Shown: positions 31,776-40,633, counted from the first letter of the stretch. The stretch: 47,144 bases of DNA from CAYFHQ01 sp964342805 (GCA_964342805.1 CAYFHQ010000016.1:1-47144); one strand, 5' to 3'. The notes: generated from the letters alone by a model not told the origin. Translations and numbers: made by a program.

Positions 31776-33146
31776 ATGAGCATACCGGTTCAAAAAAATC
31801 AAATCATTCGTATGGATATCGAGGGTCTTGGAGACTCTGGTGAAGGGATCGGTCGTGTCGATGGATTCACGGTTTTTGTCCAGGGGGGCATACCGGGAGA
31901 CCACCTGTCTGTGGAAATCATCAAGGTGAAAAAGCAGTATGCCATGGGTGTCCTCAAACAAGTCATTCGCCCTTCGGACGCTAGACGCAAGCCCAGCTGT
32001 CCCTATGCCAAAAAGTGCGGTGGCTGCCAAATGCAGCATGTGAATTATGTGGACCAGCTGACCTTTAAAAAGAAGGCAGTGGAGTCTGCTGTGACTCGTA
32101 TAGGCAAGTTAGAAGGGGTTCCAGTCCATGAGGTTCTGGGAATGGATGATCCCTATTGCTACCGCAACAAGGGTCAATACCCAGTAGCCCTGGGCCATAA
32201 AGACAAAGTAGATTTGGGTTTCTACCGGCAGCGGTCCCACGACGTGGTGGACGTGGAGGTCTGTGAACTCCAGCACCTGTCCGCCAATGCAGTTGCCCGG
32301 GTCATTCGCCACTGGGCCAAGGACAACAAGATTACTATTTATGATGAAAAGAAACACAAGGGCCTCCTTCGCCATGTTTTGGTGCGAACGGCCCACGGGT
32401 CTGGAGCCGTTATGGTGGTCCTGGTGACCAAGGGGACCCAGGTTCCCTCCACTAATGACCTGATCAAACGTCTACAAGAGGCTGTACCTGGTGTGGCCTC
32501 CCTAATACAGAATATCAACACCTCCAAGGGCAACCGGGTCCTTGGCTTTGAGAATGTTACTCTATGGGGAGCTGACAAGATTGAGGACAATATTGGGGAT
32601 CTAACCTTTGAAATTTCACCCCTGTCCTTCTTCCAGGTCAACCCTGTTCAAACGGAAGTCCTTTACGGCAAGGCCCTGGAGTATGCAGCCTTGACCGGGG
32701 AGGAAACCGTAGTGGACCTCTACTGTGGCATTGGGACCATCTCCCTCTTCCTGGCCCAAAAGGCCAAGAAGGTGGTCGGGGTGGAGATCATTGAAGACGC
32801 AATTTTGGACGCCCGTAAAAATGCCCAGGCCAATGGGATTGAAAATGCAGAGTTCCATGTGGGGGCAGCGGAAGAAGTCATCCCTAAACTCTATGAAGAG
32901 GGCCTCCAAGCCGACGTGGTAGTAGTTGACCCACCGAGAAAGGGCTGCGACGAGATTGTCCTAAAAACCATTGGCAAGATGCGCCCTGAACGGGTGGTTT
33001 ACGTGTCCTGCAAGGCGTCCACCATGGCACGTGACCTTCGCCTACTGGAGGACATGGGTTACAAGACCCAGGAAGTCCAGCCGGTGGACATGTTCCCTTG
33101 GACTTATCATGTGGAGACTATAGTAGCACTATACAAAAAAGACTAA
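31776..33146 (+). CDS. rlmD: 23S rRNA (uracil-C5)-methyltransferase, RlmD/RumA family
   Basis: The 456-residue enzyme has an N-terminal TRAM domain (about 5-65), a [4Fe-4S] cluster site (CPYAKKCGGC plus the later CELQ cysteine), and a C-terminal SAM methyltransferase domain (VVDLYCGIGTISLFLAQ; VVDPPRKGCDE; catalytic Cys in VYVSCKASTMARDL). The family makes 5-methyluridine in 23S rRNA; Firmicutes members may modify one or two sites, so the exact position is not assigned. The start follows AGGAGGAG. The last codons after CATGTGGAGAC (33108-33118) appear to have been supplied by an integrated element, giving the end HVETIVALYKKD; an alternative end, HVETVVKLQRQNP, is found at 43934-43973. Confidence 0.92.
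   Translation: MSIPVQKNQIIRMDIEGLGDSGEGIGRVDGFTVFVQGGIPGDHLSVEIIKVKKQYAMGVLKQVIRPSDARRKPSCPYAKKCGGCQMQHVNYVDQLTFKKKAVESAVTRIGKLEGVPVHEVLGMDDPYCYRNKGQYPVALGHKDKVDLGFYRQRSHDVVDVEVCELQHLSANAVARVIRHWAKDNKITIYDEKKHKGLLRHVLVRTAHGSGAVMVVLVTKGTQVPSTNDLIKRLQEAVPGVASLIQNINTSKGNRVLGFENVTLWGADKIEDNIGDLTFEISPLSFFQVNPVQTEVLYGKALEYAALTGEETVVDLYCGIGTISLFLAQKAKKVVGVEIIEDAILDARKNAQANGIENAEFHVGAAEEVIPKLYEEGLQADVVVVDPPRKGCDEIVLKTIGKMRPERVVYVSCKASTMARDLRLLEDMGYKTQEVQPVDMFPWTYHVETIVALYKKD
33108..33118 (+). repeat. Putative left attachment site (attL core) in rlmD
   Basis: CATGTGGAGAC, encoding the HVET end of RlmD, is repeated exactly at 43934-43944. Flanking bases differ on both sides, as expected of a recombination core. 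Confidence 0.7.
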
Positions 33147-33553
33147 TAATATTTGCCCAGATACCTCTAAAAACAAAGCTTTTCATGTTTAAGACCGATG
33201 TCTTGAATTACCGCAATAAGGAACTGAAAGATGAAATTGTGGTAAGACTTGGTTTTTGGATGTGAAATGTAGGGATATAAGAAACTGAATGAGATAATTT
33301 CACGTTTTTAGAACGTTGATAAAATGAAGTTGCTGAACATATAACAAGCAGCTTACACCAATCCGATATGTATTTTGCACTATATATCCACAACGAAAAG
33401 GAGGAAACTGCAGAATAAGTATTGACAACATTCGTTGGTGAGACTGTAGCAGATTTTATGTAAACATATACCACAAAAGTAGAAAATATTGAAGTTGTTG
33501 AATGAGTTATCTAATGCATCTTAAGGATGCAATATAGATAGCTCATTTATTAT

Positions 33554-33730
33554 TTAATCCCAGTTTCGTTGCCGCTGCGTCCGTTTTTTAGTAGTACTTT
33601 CCGTTGCTAAATATAACGATTTAATCTGAAATATATCTGTAGGAAATACAAGTTTACCTTTGGTTACTTTCCCATATTGACGGTTTAAATTTTCGATGAT
33701 ATTTGTTGTATACATAATTTTACAATACCA
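33554..33730 (-). pseudogene. Remnant of an IS256-family transposase (C-terminal end)
   Basis: Read on the minus strand, about 58 codons give MYTTNIIENLNRQYGKVTKG, then VFPTDIFQIKSLYLATEST and TKKRTQRQRNWD before a stop. This is the typical end of IS256/mutator transposases (TTN-IE-LNR-RKVTK-K-FP-D-LLYLA-RNW). An in-frame TAA lies just upstream, and the rest of the gene is missing. No flanking terminal repeats were identified. It shows past insertion-sequence activity in this element. Confidence 0.75.
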
Positions 33731-33746
33731 TTACAATCCTTATACA

Positions 33747-33892
33747 TATGGTGGCAATGACAATGGATCAATCCTTTTCCTTTGCCCGGTAGCAACTGGA
33801 AATGGTAATGCATCATGGGACATTCATGGGTACATCTTCTGAAAGTGGTTATGTTGGTAAAGGAATTTACACATTTAGATGGACTTGACTGA
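33747..33892 (+). pseudogene. Possible degraded coding fragment
   Basis: The plus strand reads YGGNDNGSILFLCPVATGNG, NASWDIHGY, then after one frame change SSESGYVGKGIYTFRWT and a stop. The Gly-rich, protein-like text split by a frameshift suggests the C-terminal end of a lost gene. I do not recognise the family. Confidence 0.25.
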
Positions 33893-33937
33893 CTAATAAA
33901 GGTTTATTCAAAAGGTTTTTATATTTTTTAGCTCTCA

Positions 33938-33977
33938 TTGACAACATGTGTCGGTTTCTGTACAATTGAAACAGACA
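33938..33977 (+). promoter_or_regulatory. tetR promoter with overlapping dyad operator
   Basis: TTGACA (33938-33943) and TACAAT (33961-33966) are 17 bp apart, a near-consensus promoter. A dyad, TGTCGGTTTC (33949-33958) and GAAACAGACA (33968-33977), 9 of 10 bases symmetric with a 9-bp centre, brackets the -10 box. This is where a TetR-type repressor would bind to shut off its own operon. Confidence 0.75.
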
Positions 33978-34002
33978 GAAGGTGTCGGTGGAGGAGGTTT
34001 TT

Positions 34003-34632
34003 ATGAAAGAACAATATGGACATATAGATTTTGAAAATGAAAAAGTTATTAAAATAATTAACTATGCTTTTGAAGAATTTAGTAAATATAGCTTTGAGAA
34101 AGCATCAACAAATAGCATTGTTAAAAGAGCAGGAATATCACGTGGACTCTTGTATCATTATTTTAAGGATAAGCAAGATTTATATGATTTTTTGCTTTAC
34201 TATTCTGTGAAAATAACTTTGGATGAGCTAGACGCAAAACAATATTGGAAAGAACAAGATATATTCAAAAGAATTAAACAGGTAGCGATTTCAAAAATGG
34301 AAATTGCTAAAAAATATCCATATTTAATTGATTTTTATAAGCAGATTAAAGATGTTGATAGATATAAAAAGGTTAAAGGTGAAGCAAAGGGACATTATCC
34401 AGATCTGGATAGAAAGTTTTATTCTTATAATGTTGATTTTAGTAATGTTAAAGATGGTGTTGACATTGAAAAAATGGTGAATGTTATTAAGTACACGTTA
34501 GAACAAGTAGGTCGAAAATACTGGGAAGCTGTAAAAGAGAATGGTGCAAATTTTCAACTTGATGATTTATTTAGAGAATACGATGAATATATTGAGTTTT
34601 TAAAGACAGCTTTTTATCATGAGGATTCTTGA
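34003..34632 (+). CDS. TetR family transcriptional regulator
   Basis: The 209-residue protein begins after an unusually good GGAGGAGG site; the in-frame GTG at 33982 overlaps that site and was rejected. The N-terminal helix-turn-helix is VIKIINYAFEEFSKYSFEKA followed by STNSIVKRAGISRGLLYHYFKDKQDLYDFLL, the TetR signature. The C-terminal ligand domain is not diagnostic. It is the first gene of a three-gene operon with an MFS transporter and an antibiotic-phosphotransferase-like enzyme and a dyad over its own promoter, so it probably represses the operon until an inducing drug binds. AT-rich codons differ from the host genes upstream. Confidence 0.88.
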   Translation: MKEQYGHIDFENEKVIKIINYAFEEFSKYSFEKASTNSIVKRAGISRGLLYHYFKDKQDLYDFLLYYSVKITLDELDAKQYWKEQDIFKRIKQVAISKMEIAKKYPYLIDFYKQIKDVDRYKKVKGEAKGHYPDLDRKFYSYNVDFSNVKDGVDIEKMVNVIKYTLEQVGRKYWEAVKENGANFQLDDLFREYDEYIEFLKTAFYHEDS

Positions 34633-34667
34633 CTTCTTAGTTTTCAATTTCGAGAGAAGGTGGAAAA

Positions 34668-35918
34668 ATGAATAATGAAAACTCAAGAAATTGGAACCTG
34701 TTTTTGCTGCTTTTTGGCAGAACAGTATCTGATGTTGGTTCGAGTATACAAATGCTAGTTATGCCACTCTATATTCTAGATATTGGAGGAACAGCAGGAA
34801 CCATTGGCTTGTTTTCTTTTTTATCTTTAATACCCATTCTGATTGTTTTCCCTCTTGGGGGTGTATTAGGAGATAGATTTAATAGAAAAGGCATCATGGT
34901 TACAGCTGATTTTTTAAGTGGAACATCGTTATTAGCTCTTACCACTATTTCATATATGGGGAAAATAAATATACCAATATTACTTATAGTTCAGGTGATG
35001 GTTGGAATGTTTTATGGTTTTTTTGAGCCTGCATCTAAGGGAATGATACCTCAGTTAGTTGATTCTAAAGATTTAAATAAGGCAAATTCAAAAGTTGCAA
35101 CATTAAGGGTTTTTTCTGGATTGGTGGCTCCTTTAATAGCAGTTGTATTGTACACTCAATATGGGATAACGTTATTGTTTTTGATAAATGCAATTTCTTT
35201 TGTTTTATCAGGTGTTAGTGAAATTTTCATTAAATTTACTCACTTTCCTCCTAAAAATATAGAAGAGAAAAAGTGGATAGTTAACGATTTGTATCAAGGG
35301 TTCAAGTTTATAAAAAGTTCTGTAACCATTAGAAAGTTAAGTTTCTTTTTCTTCATAATATTTACTTTTATACAACCTTTATTTGCAGTTGTATTGCCAG
35401 TGTTTTACCGAACACAGCTGTCATATAAGGATACTCAATATGGTTTAATACAAATGGCTTTGTTTTTAGGTGCTATGGTAGGAAGTATTTTAGTTGGAAA
35501 ACTAATAGATGATAAAAATTTAAAAGGTTGGCTAATAAATGGGGTTTCCTCTATTGTTGTAGCATTTATGGTATACGGAATTTTACTTTCACCTTTTGCT
35601 TTAGATTTTTTAGGAAATGACAGTAACAGATACTTGGCGATTTTTATGATCACAATGTTTTTCTTAGCACTATCAATGATGTTTATTAGTATTCCAGTTC
35701 AAACAATGATACAAAGAAAAACACCTAATGAATATATGTCTAGAGTTTTTTCTATAGTTGGTTTAATAAGTAAAGCAGGAGTGCCAATAGGAGGCCTTGT
35801 TTACGGGCTTTTGATTGATAATATTCCTATTCATCTTGCTGTTACAATATCTGTTTTTATTGTAGCGCTTATTTCAATAAATTTCATAATTAAGTTTAGG
35901 AAGGTTAAGGAGGAATAG
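34668..35918 (+). CDS. MFS transporter, drug-efflux type
   Basis: A 416-residue integral membrane protein with about 12 hydrophobic segments. The loop between segments 2 and 3, GGVLGDRFNRKGIM, matches the MFS signature (G-x-L-x-D-R-x-x-R), and LFGRTVSDVGSSIQMLVMPLYILDIGGTAGTIG is typical of the macrolide-efflux/EntS-like subgroup. It follows tetR by 35 nt with GAGAAGGTGG as ribosome site, and precedes the phosphotransferase gene by 4 nt with AAGGAGGA. Together with its partners, export of an antibiotic is the likely job; the drug is not determined. Confidence 0.85.
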   Translation: MNNENSRNWNLFLLLFGRTVSDVGSSIQMLVMPLYILDIGGTAGTIGLFSFLSLIPILIVFPLGGVLGDRFNRKGIMVTADFLSGTSLLALTTISYMGKINIPILLIVQVMVGMFYGFFEPASKGMIPQLVDSKDLNKANSKVATLRVFSGLVAPLIAVVLYTQYGITLLFLINAISFVLSGVSEIFIKFTHFPPKNIEEKKWIVNDLYQGFKFIKSSVTIRKLSFFFFIIFTFIQPLFAVVLPVFYRTQLSYKDTQYGLIQMALFLGAMVGSILVGKLIDDKNLKGWLINGVSSIVVAFMVYGILLSPFALDFLGNDSNRYLAIFMITMFFLALSMMFISIPVQTMIQRKTPNEYMSRVFSIVGLISKAGVPIGGLVYGLLIDNIPIHLAVTISVFIVALISINFIIKFRKVKEE

Positions 35919-35922
35919 AATT

Positions 35923-38499
35923 ATGTTACATTTCTTTAATACAAAAAAAGAACCAATATTAACTGAGGTTGGAGGGAAAGCTAAATCATTAATTGATACA
36001 ACAAAAGCTGGATTTGAAGTTCCAGATGGGTTTGTATTAACTGTAGCCTTTTTCGAAGAATGGTTAGATGATTTGATGAATAGGAAAGAGTGGAAAGATT
36101 TTCTGGTTTCTCAGGATCAAAAAAACTGTGATGTAATAAAAACAATAGGTTCTGGTTTAGAATTTTCTGAATCGCAAAATCAAGCATTGGAGAAAGCTTT
36201 ATATGAGCATACAGAAAACTCGTTTTTTGCTGTTCGCTCATCATCTCCAGAAGAAGATTTAGAAGATAAGAGTTTTGCGGGGCAATACGAAACAATACTT
36301 GGGGTAGCAAAAAACGATTTACAGAATGCAATTAAAAAAGCTTTTGTATCGGTATTTGATTTTAGGGTTATTGAGTATAAGAAAGTAAACAATATGCCAA
36401 TAGATAATCCTAAGATTGCGGTAATAGTACAAAGGCAAATTAATTCTGATGTAAGTGGTATTGGTTTTTCCATAAATCCTAATAATAATGCTTATGATGA
36501 GGTAATGATAAATGCAAGTTTTGGGCTTGGAGAAACAATTGTGTCTGGTCAAGTTACACCAGATACTTATATTTATGATAAAGTTAAAAGTGTAATAGTA
36601 GATCAAAAGATAGCAGATAAAAAAGTTTCCTTATGGCTTAAAGAAGATGGAGGAGTTTTTGAGAAAAATAATGAAAATGCTAAAAATAAGGTTTTAACAG
36701 ATGAAGAAATAAATAGAGTTGCAAACTTGATAATAGCTTGTGAAAAACATTATGGAAGACCAATGGATATAGAGTGGGCTATAGAAAATAGTAAACTCTA
36801 TCTTCTTCAAGCTAGACCAATTACCACATATATAAACTTTCCTAAAGAGATGCTAACAGAACCCGGTGAACGGAAAAATTTATATTTAGATATAACTGTT
36901 TTGACCCAAGGATTCTCTGAACCTTTTTCTGTGATGGGACTGGATATTTGGACAAGAATGATAGAAAAATCAAGACGAGGTACAATGCCAGAAGGTAAGG
37001 ATGGAATTATCTTTAATGTTCATGGAAAACAATATATGCATATGTCTAATTACACTAAGGGTTTGGGAGTAAGAGCTACTAATCAGGTGATTGGCACATA
37101 TGAGGTACCTGTTAGAGAAATCTTTAGGACTATTGACTTTAAAAATGAGTATACACCTTTAAAAGCTAGTAAAAAGGTAAAAGCACTTAAAAAGAACTCT
37201 ATTAAATTTTTATTTAAGCTCATTTCGGGCTTACCAAAGGGGGTGTTAAACCCCGAAAAAACTACTGAAGAATATAGAGAGTTTTCGGAACAATCCTTTA
37301 ATTATTTAAAAACTAGTTATATAAAAGATATTCCCTTTGGAGAATTAGTTGAAGATGGAATAGATACTTTTGGAGAAATAGCATATAAAATATATGGGAT
37401 GTTGCCAGGTTTCAGTGCATTGCCTAGATTGAAAAAAATGTTTAAAGGTAAGGGTGTAGATGATTTGGTTATGGCATTAGGAATGGATTTACCTACAAAT
37501 CCTACTAGTAAAATGGGACATCAAATGTTTGAATTGGCTTCTTTTCATGAAATACAAAGTACAAATACAAAAGAAGAGTTTATTAAAAAGTTAAATAGTA
37601 AGACTTACTCAAAGGAATTTTTAGATTTGTACGAAGATTATATATATAGATATGGGGGAAGAGGGTTTAAGGAAATAGATATTGCAACTCCGAGAAACTA
37701 TAATAACCCTGGTGATGTATTTATGCAGCTTAAAGCTATAAATATTGAAAATAACAATATGAATAATGTAAAAGAACGTAAAGAAAAGGCATATAATCAG
37801 TTGTTAGAACTAGCAAAACAAATGGGTAAGGAGAAGAAGTTTGTAAAACTTTCTAAGTCATATAATGACATGTTTGGTTATAGAGAAAACCCTAAGTATC
37901 TTTATGTGGTAATGGTTAGTGAACTTAGAAAGAAAGCTATAGAAGTGGGCGAAAAATTTGTGAAAAGTGGTCGTTTAGAGCACAGGGAGCAAATATTTAA
38001 TTTAACAGTTGAAGAAGTAACACTAGGTGAAAAAGATGAGAATTTAAATTTGTTAAATTTGGTGAAAAAGAATATTGAACCAAGAAAGGCTATGGAAAGT
38101 ATTAAAGAGTGGCCTAAAGTTGTAGATAGTAGAGGTAAGATTTTTAGATATATAAGAGAGGGTCAAGAAGGGGATTTAATTGGTGACCCAATTGCTCCAG
38201 GAGTTGTACAGGGTAAAGCGAAGGTGCTCAATTCACCCTACGAGAAGATGATAGAGCCGGGAGAGATACTTGTAACAAGGTCTACTGAACCTGCATGGAC
38301 ACCTGTATTTGTAAATGCATCAGCTGTAGTTTTAGAAATTGGAGGTCCTCTTCAACATGGTGCAATAATTTCTAGAGAATATGGAATACCTTGTGTGAGT
38401 GGATTAGAAGGAGCAACAAAACTAATAAAAGATGGAGATTTAATCGAAGTGGATGGTTCGAGTGGTATTGTAAGAATGATCCAAGAAAAATCAGAGTGA
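35923..38499 (+). CDS. Rifampin-phosphotransferase-like enzyme (PEP synthase fold)
   Basis: The 858-residue protein has the three-part layout of rifampin phosphotransferase (RPH): an ATP-grasp/PPDK N-terminal domain (EVGGKAKSLI, AVRSSSPEEDLEDKSFAGQYETIL, ASFGLGETIVSGQVTPD, DIEWAIENSKLYLLQARPIT; about 1-310), a middle substrate domain (about 320-755; GGRGFKEIDIATPR, FGYRENPKYLYVV) and a swivelling His domain (about 770-858; GGPLQHGAIISREYGIPC). The expected phospho-carrier is His812. RPH uses ATP to phosphorylate rifampin, releasing AMP and phosphate. Length (Listeria RPH is about 867) and domain order fit. Linkage to an MFS pump and TetR supports an antibiotic role; the substrate may be another drug. 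It ends at a strong terminator. Confidence 0.8.
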   Translation: MLHFFNTKKEPILTEVGGKAKSLIDTTKAGFEVPDGFVLTVAFFEEWLDDLMNRKEWKDFLVSQDQKNCDVIKTIGSGLEFSESQNQALEKALYEHTENSFFAVRSSSPEEDLEDKSFAGQYETILGVAKNDLQNAIKKAFVSVFDFRVIEYKKVNNMPIDNPKIAVIVQRQINSDVSGIGFSINPNNNAYDEVMINASFGLGETIVSGQVTPDTYIYDKVKSVIVDQKIADKKVSLWLKEDGGVFEKNNENAKNKVLTDEEINRVANLIIACEKHYGRPMDIEWAIENSKLYLLQARPITTYINFPKEMLTEPGERKNLYLDITVLTQGFSEPFSVMGLDIWTRMIEKSRRGTMPEGKDGIIFNVHGKQYMHMSNYTKGLGVRATNQVIGTYEVPVREIFRTIDFKNEYTPLKASKKVKALKKNSIKFLFKLISGLPKGVLNPEKTTEEYREFSEQSFNYLKTSYIKDIPFGELVEDGIDTFGEIAYKIYGMLPGFSALPRLKKMFKGKGVDDLVMALGMDLPTNPTSKMGHQMFELASFHEIQSTNTKEEFIKKLNSKTYSKEFLDLYEDYIYRYGGRGFKEIDIATPRNYNNPGDVFMQLKAINIENNNMNNVKERKEKAYNQLLELAKQMGKEKKFVKLSKSYNDMFGYRENPKYLYVVMVSELRKKAIEVGEKFVKSGRLEHREQIFNLTVEEVTLGEKDENLNLLNLVKKNIEPRKAMESIKEWPKVVDSRGKIFRYIREGQEGDLIGDPIAPGVVQGKAKVLNSPYEKMIEPGEILVTRSTEPAWTPVFVNASAVVLEIGGPLQHGAIISREYGIPCVSGLEGATKLIKDGDLIEVDGSSGIVRMIQEKSE

Positions 38500-38509
38500 T
38501 AATTTAAAA

Positions 38510-38545
38510 ATTACTATGTTTAAATTTTAGACATAGTAATTTTTG
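38510..38545 (+). terminator. Terminator of the tetR-MFS-phosphotransferase operon
   Basis: ATTACTATGT (38510-38519) pairs perfectly with ACATAGTAAT (38531-38540), followed by TTTT and preceded by AAAAA. A second hairpin (AAAGCTTG with CAAGCTTT, about 38588-38628) lies downstream. Confidence 0.85.
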
Positions 38546-38642
38546 TGATTATGTATAACTGACTTTGATACTTGCTTGTAAGAGACAAAAAGCTTGGAAC
38601 CCTTTAGAATGAGGCGTTTCAAGCTTTATTTGTATATTATAA

Positions 38643-38750
38643 CAATGTGTAATTATTGCTCGAGAATATGGTTTGCCATGTATTTGTGGTATTGTGAATG
38701 CGACAATAGCAATTAAAGATTGAGATGTTACTGAAGTTGATGGTAATAAA
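38643..38750 (+). pseudogene. Remnant of a second phosphotransferase His-domain gene
   Basis: About 36 codons read QCVIIAREYGLPCICGIVNA, TIAIKD, then a stop and DVTEVDGNK. This parallels the end of the intact gene upstream (AIISREYGIPCVSGLEGA, TKLIKDGDLIEVDGSS) but is not identical to it, and it lacks the GG-xxx-HG start of the motif. It is thus the tail of a diverged paralogue, broken by a TGA where the intact gene has GGA. The rest of that gene is gone. Confidence 0.6.
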
Positions 38751-38845
38751 ATACATCAACTTTGGAATCTAAGTATAATTTTCAGTATTTTAAAAAATTA
38801 ACACAGATTATTTTAAAAGAGAATAAAAATAAAACATTTTCGGCA

Positions 38846-39062
38846 CCCCCCTATCTATTTTCGGCTTATAGATAGGGGGATTTTTTTATATTTTTTTTCG
38901 TACACCCCCTATGATTTTTCGGCTTAATAGTGAGGGGAAAAATAATCTTGAAAAAATTTCGCCCACCCCTCGTGTTTTTTCGGCTAATAAGTGAGGGGGA
39001 AAAAATAAAATTCAAAATGAATAGACCATACCCCTCGAAAAATCGGCTTATAAGTAGAGGGG
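38846..39062 (+). repeat. Four tandem hairpin repeats upstream of the RepA-like gene
   Basis: Four units share a core TCGGCT[T/A]A-type loop framed by CCCCT and AGGGG. Core TCGGCT starts at 38861, 38919, 38980 and 39043, that is 58, 61 and 63 bp apart. Unit 1 is a perfect 12-bp stem (38847-38858 with 38868-38879) with loop TTTCGGCTT and seven T, a textbook terminator. Units 3 and 4 keep six G-C-rich pairs (CCCCTC/GAGGGG). They run up to the ribosome site of the ATPase gene. They may be replication iterons, a multi-step attenuator, or both. Confidence 0.75.
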
Positions 39063-39079
39063 CAAAAAGGAGGTAAACA

Positions 39080-40036
39080 ATGGAGCATGAAAATGAACTA
39101 AAACTAATCAACATGAACGATGTTGAGGTAACAGAAGTGAAATGGTTATGGAAGCCCTATATTCCTATTGGAAAAATCACCATTATTCAAGGTGATCCTG
39201 GGGAGGGCAAGACGACCATGATTTTGGCAATTGCATCAGCTTTGACGACTGGTGCTATATTGCCTTTAAGTGAGGAGGCCTTAGAATGTAGCAATGTTAT
39301 TTATCAAACTGCAGAAGATGGCCTAAGTGACACCATTAAACCAAGATTATTGGCAGCAGGTGCTGATTGTAACAAAGTAATCGTTATTGATGAAAGTCAA
39401 AAGGAGTTGACCTTGTCAGATAAGAGGATTGAAGAAGCCATTGTTGAAACGAACGCTCAACTACTGATCATTGACCCCTTACAAGCTTATTTAGGTTCTG
39501 GTGTAGATATGCATAGGGCAAATGAAATCAGACCCATTTTTAATAATCTTTCCAGTGTTGCAGAGAGGACTGGCTGTGCCATTGTTATTATTGGACATAT
39601 GAATAAAGCAGGTGGTACAAAAGGGCTTTACCGTGGGCTAGGTTCTATAGATATTACAGCTGCCGCTAGGAGTGTTCTATTAGTAGGGCGTGTAAGAGCA
39701 GACCCATCTATTCGAGTAATGGCTCAGATCAAATCAAGCTTAGCACCTGAAGGTAAAAAAATTGCCTTTAAGTTGGATGAAGAAAATGGCTTTAAGTGGA
39801 TAGGAGAATATGACATTGATCTGGATGAGTTGCTTGGTGGTAGTTCAACGGAAAGTGTTCTAAAGCGAGCAGAAAAGCTAATTAAAGAAGTTCTTGATGA
39901 TGGTGCTAAAGCCAGTGATTATGTTGTAGAAAGGGCAAAAGAGAAGCAGATATCTCAAAGAACACTGAAAACAGCTAAAAAGAATCTTGAAGTGAAATCT
40001 ATTAAAACAAAGGAAGGATGGAAGTGGCAGTTATAA
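39080..40036 (+). CDS. AAA/RecA-type ATPase, RepA-like
   Basis: The 318-residue protein has a RecA-fold core: Walker A IQGDPGEGKTTMILA (38-46 is GDPGEGKTT), Walker B LLIIDPLQAYLG (about 128-138), IVIIGHMNKAGG with a sensor-like His, and GLGSIDITAAARSVLLVGRV. This is the RepA/AAA_25 group of DnaB-like hexameric helicases found on plasmids and integrative elements. The C-terminal 80 residues look like a helical DNA-binding extension. It follows the four hairpin repeats and an AAGGAGG site, and precedes mobilisation genes, so a role in element replication or its DNA processing is likely. The helicase activity is inferred. Confidence 0.78.
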   Translation: MEHENELKLINMNDVEVTEVKWLWKPYIPIGKITIIQGDPGEGKTTMILAIASALTTGAILPLSEEALECSNVIYQTAEDGLSDTIKPRLLAAGADCNKVIVIDESQKELTLSDKRIEEAIVETNAQLLIIDPLQAYLGSGVDMHRANEIRPIFNNLSSVAERTGCAIVIIGHMNKAGGTKGLYRGLGSIDITAAARSVLLVGRVRADPSIRVMAQIKSSLAPEGKKIAFKLDEENGFKWIGEYDIDLDELLGGSSTESVLKRAEKLIKEVLDDGAKASDYVVERAKEKQISQRTLKTAKKNLEVKSIKTKEGWKWQL

Positions 40037-40105
40037 AATCAAGAGTGCAAGGGGGCAATGCTTATAACCTTTGCACGCTTGCACCCTTGAAAGGAAGGTG
40101 AAGAA

Positions 40106-40462
40106 ATGCTAGGCAAATTATTTGGTGCAGAAGAAGTAAAAGCAAAATTACAAGAAGCTAGGGATGAAATCCAAGTACTTGAACATAAGCTTCAAATCAA
40201 GGAAAAGTCCATAAAACAACTTGAAGATGCTGTGAAGTTATTGGAAGAGAATATTACATCATTGCTTGATGAAAATGACCAATTAAAGGCACGTCCAAAT
40301 CATTTTGGACGAACATCAAGAGCATCTGGTGAACATATAAGACTTCTTAAAATGTATCAGTGTAATCAATTATCCTATCAGGAAATTGCAGATAAAATGA
40401 CGGAATATACCGGTGAGAAATGGTCCAAAAGCACGGTTCATTATTTGCTGACCAAGTCATAA
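40106..40462 (+). CDS. Small coiled-coil protein with C-terminal helix-turn-helix
   Basis: The 118-residue product has a long heptad-rich coiled coil (about 10-62, from VKAKLQEARDEIQVLEHKL onward) and a C-terminal HTH-like part (HIRLLKMYQCNQLSYQEIADKM to SKSTVHYLL), like resolvase-type HTHs. A GGAAGGTG site precedes the ATG. It sits between the RepA-like ATPase and mobC in what is probably one transcript. A DNA-binding accessory role in replication or mobilisation is plausible, but I do not recognise a named family. Confidence 0.68.
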   Translation: MLGKLFGAEEVKAKLQEARDEIQVLEHKLQIKEKSIKQLEDAVKLLEENITSLLDENDQLKARPNHFGRTSRASGEHIRLLKMYQCNQLSYQEIADKMTEYTGEKWSKSTVHYLLTKS

Positions 40463-40483
40463 TCCTTTTATCTTCAATATCCC

Positions 40484-40611
40484 AAATAAATCTGAAAGCG
40501 TCTAGTTTGTTACTGGACGGAAGCTGAAGATTGAGGATTTATTTACCCTGTTTTAACAGGGGCAAGCTTCCACTTTGTACAGCCAAAGTGTTTAAAAGTG
40601 GGCATGCCCAC
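40484..40611 (+). other. Candidate origin of transfer: cluster of inverted repeats upstream of mobC
   Basis: Five inverted repeats crowd the gap before mobC: AAATAAATC (40484-40492) with GATTTATTT (40536-40544); inside it GTCTAGT with ACTGGAC; CCCTGTT with AACAGGG (about 40546-40561); CACTTT (40571-40576) with AAAGTG (40585-40590); and a perfect 14-bp palindrome GTGGGCATGCCCAC (40598-40611). Such a cluster immediately beside mobC is the usual location of oriT. No nick-site consensus was assigned. Confidence 0.45.
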
Positions 40612-40633
40612 ACCCATTTGCAGGAGGAACATT

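Larger units (their letters stand above)
33147..34002. other. Gene-poor left end of the element
   Basis: No intact gene was found. The stretch holds a hairpin (about 33505-33550), a transposase remnant (33554-33730, minus strand), a possible degraded coding fragment (33747-33892, plus strand) and the tetR promoter. It looks like decayed DNA between the att site and the resistance-type cassette. Confidence 0.55.

Noticed and set aside
38846..39062. CRISPR array
   Set aside because: The units are palindromic hairpins with variable stems, no unique spacers of even length and no cas genes.
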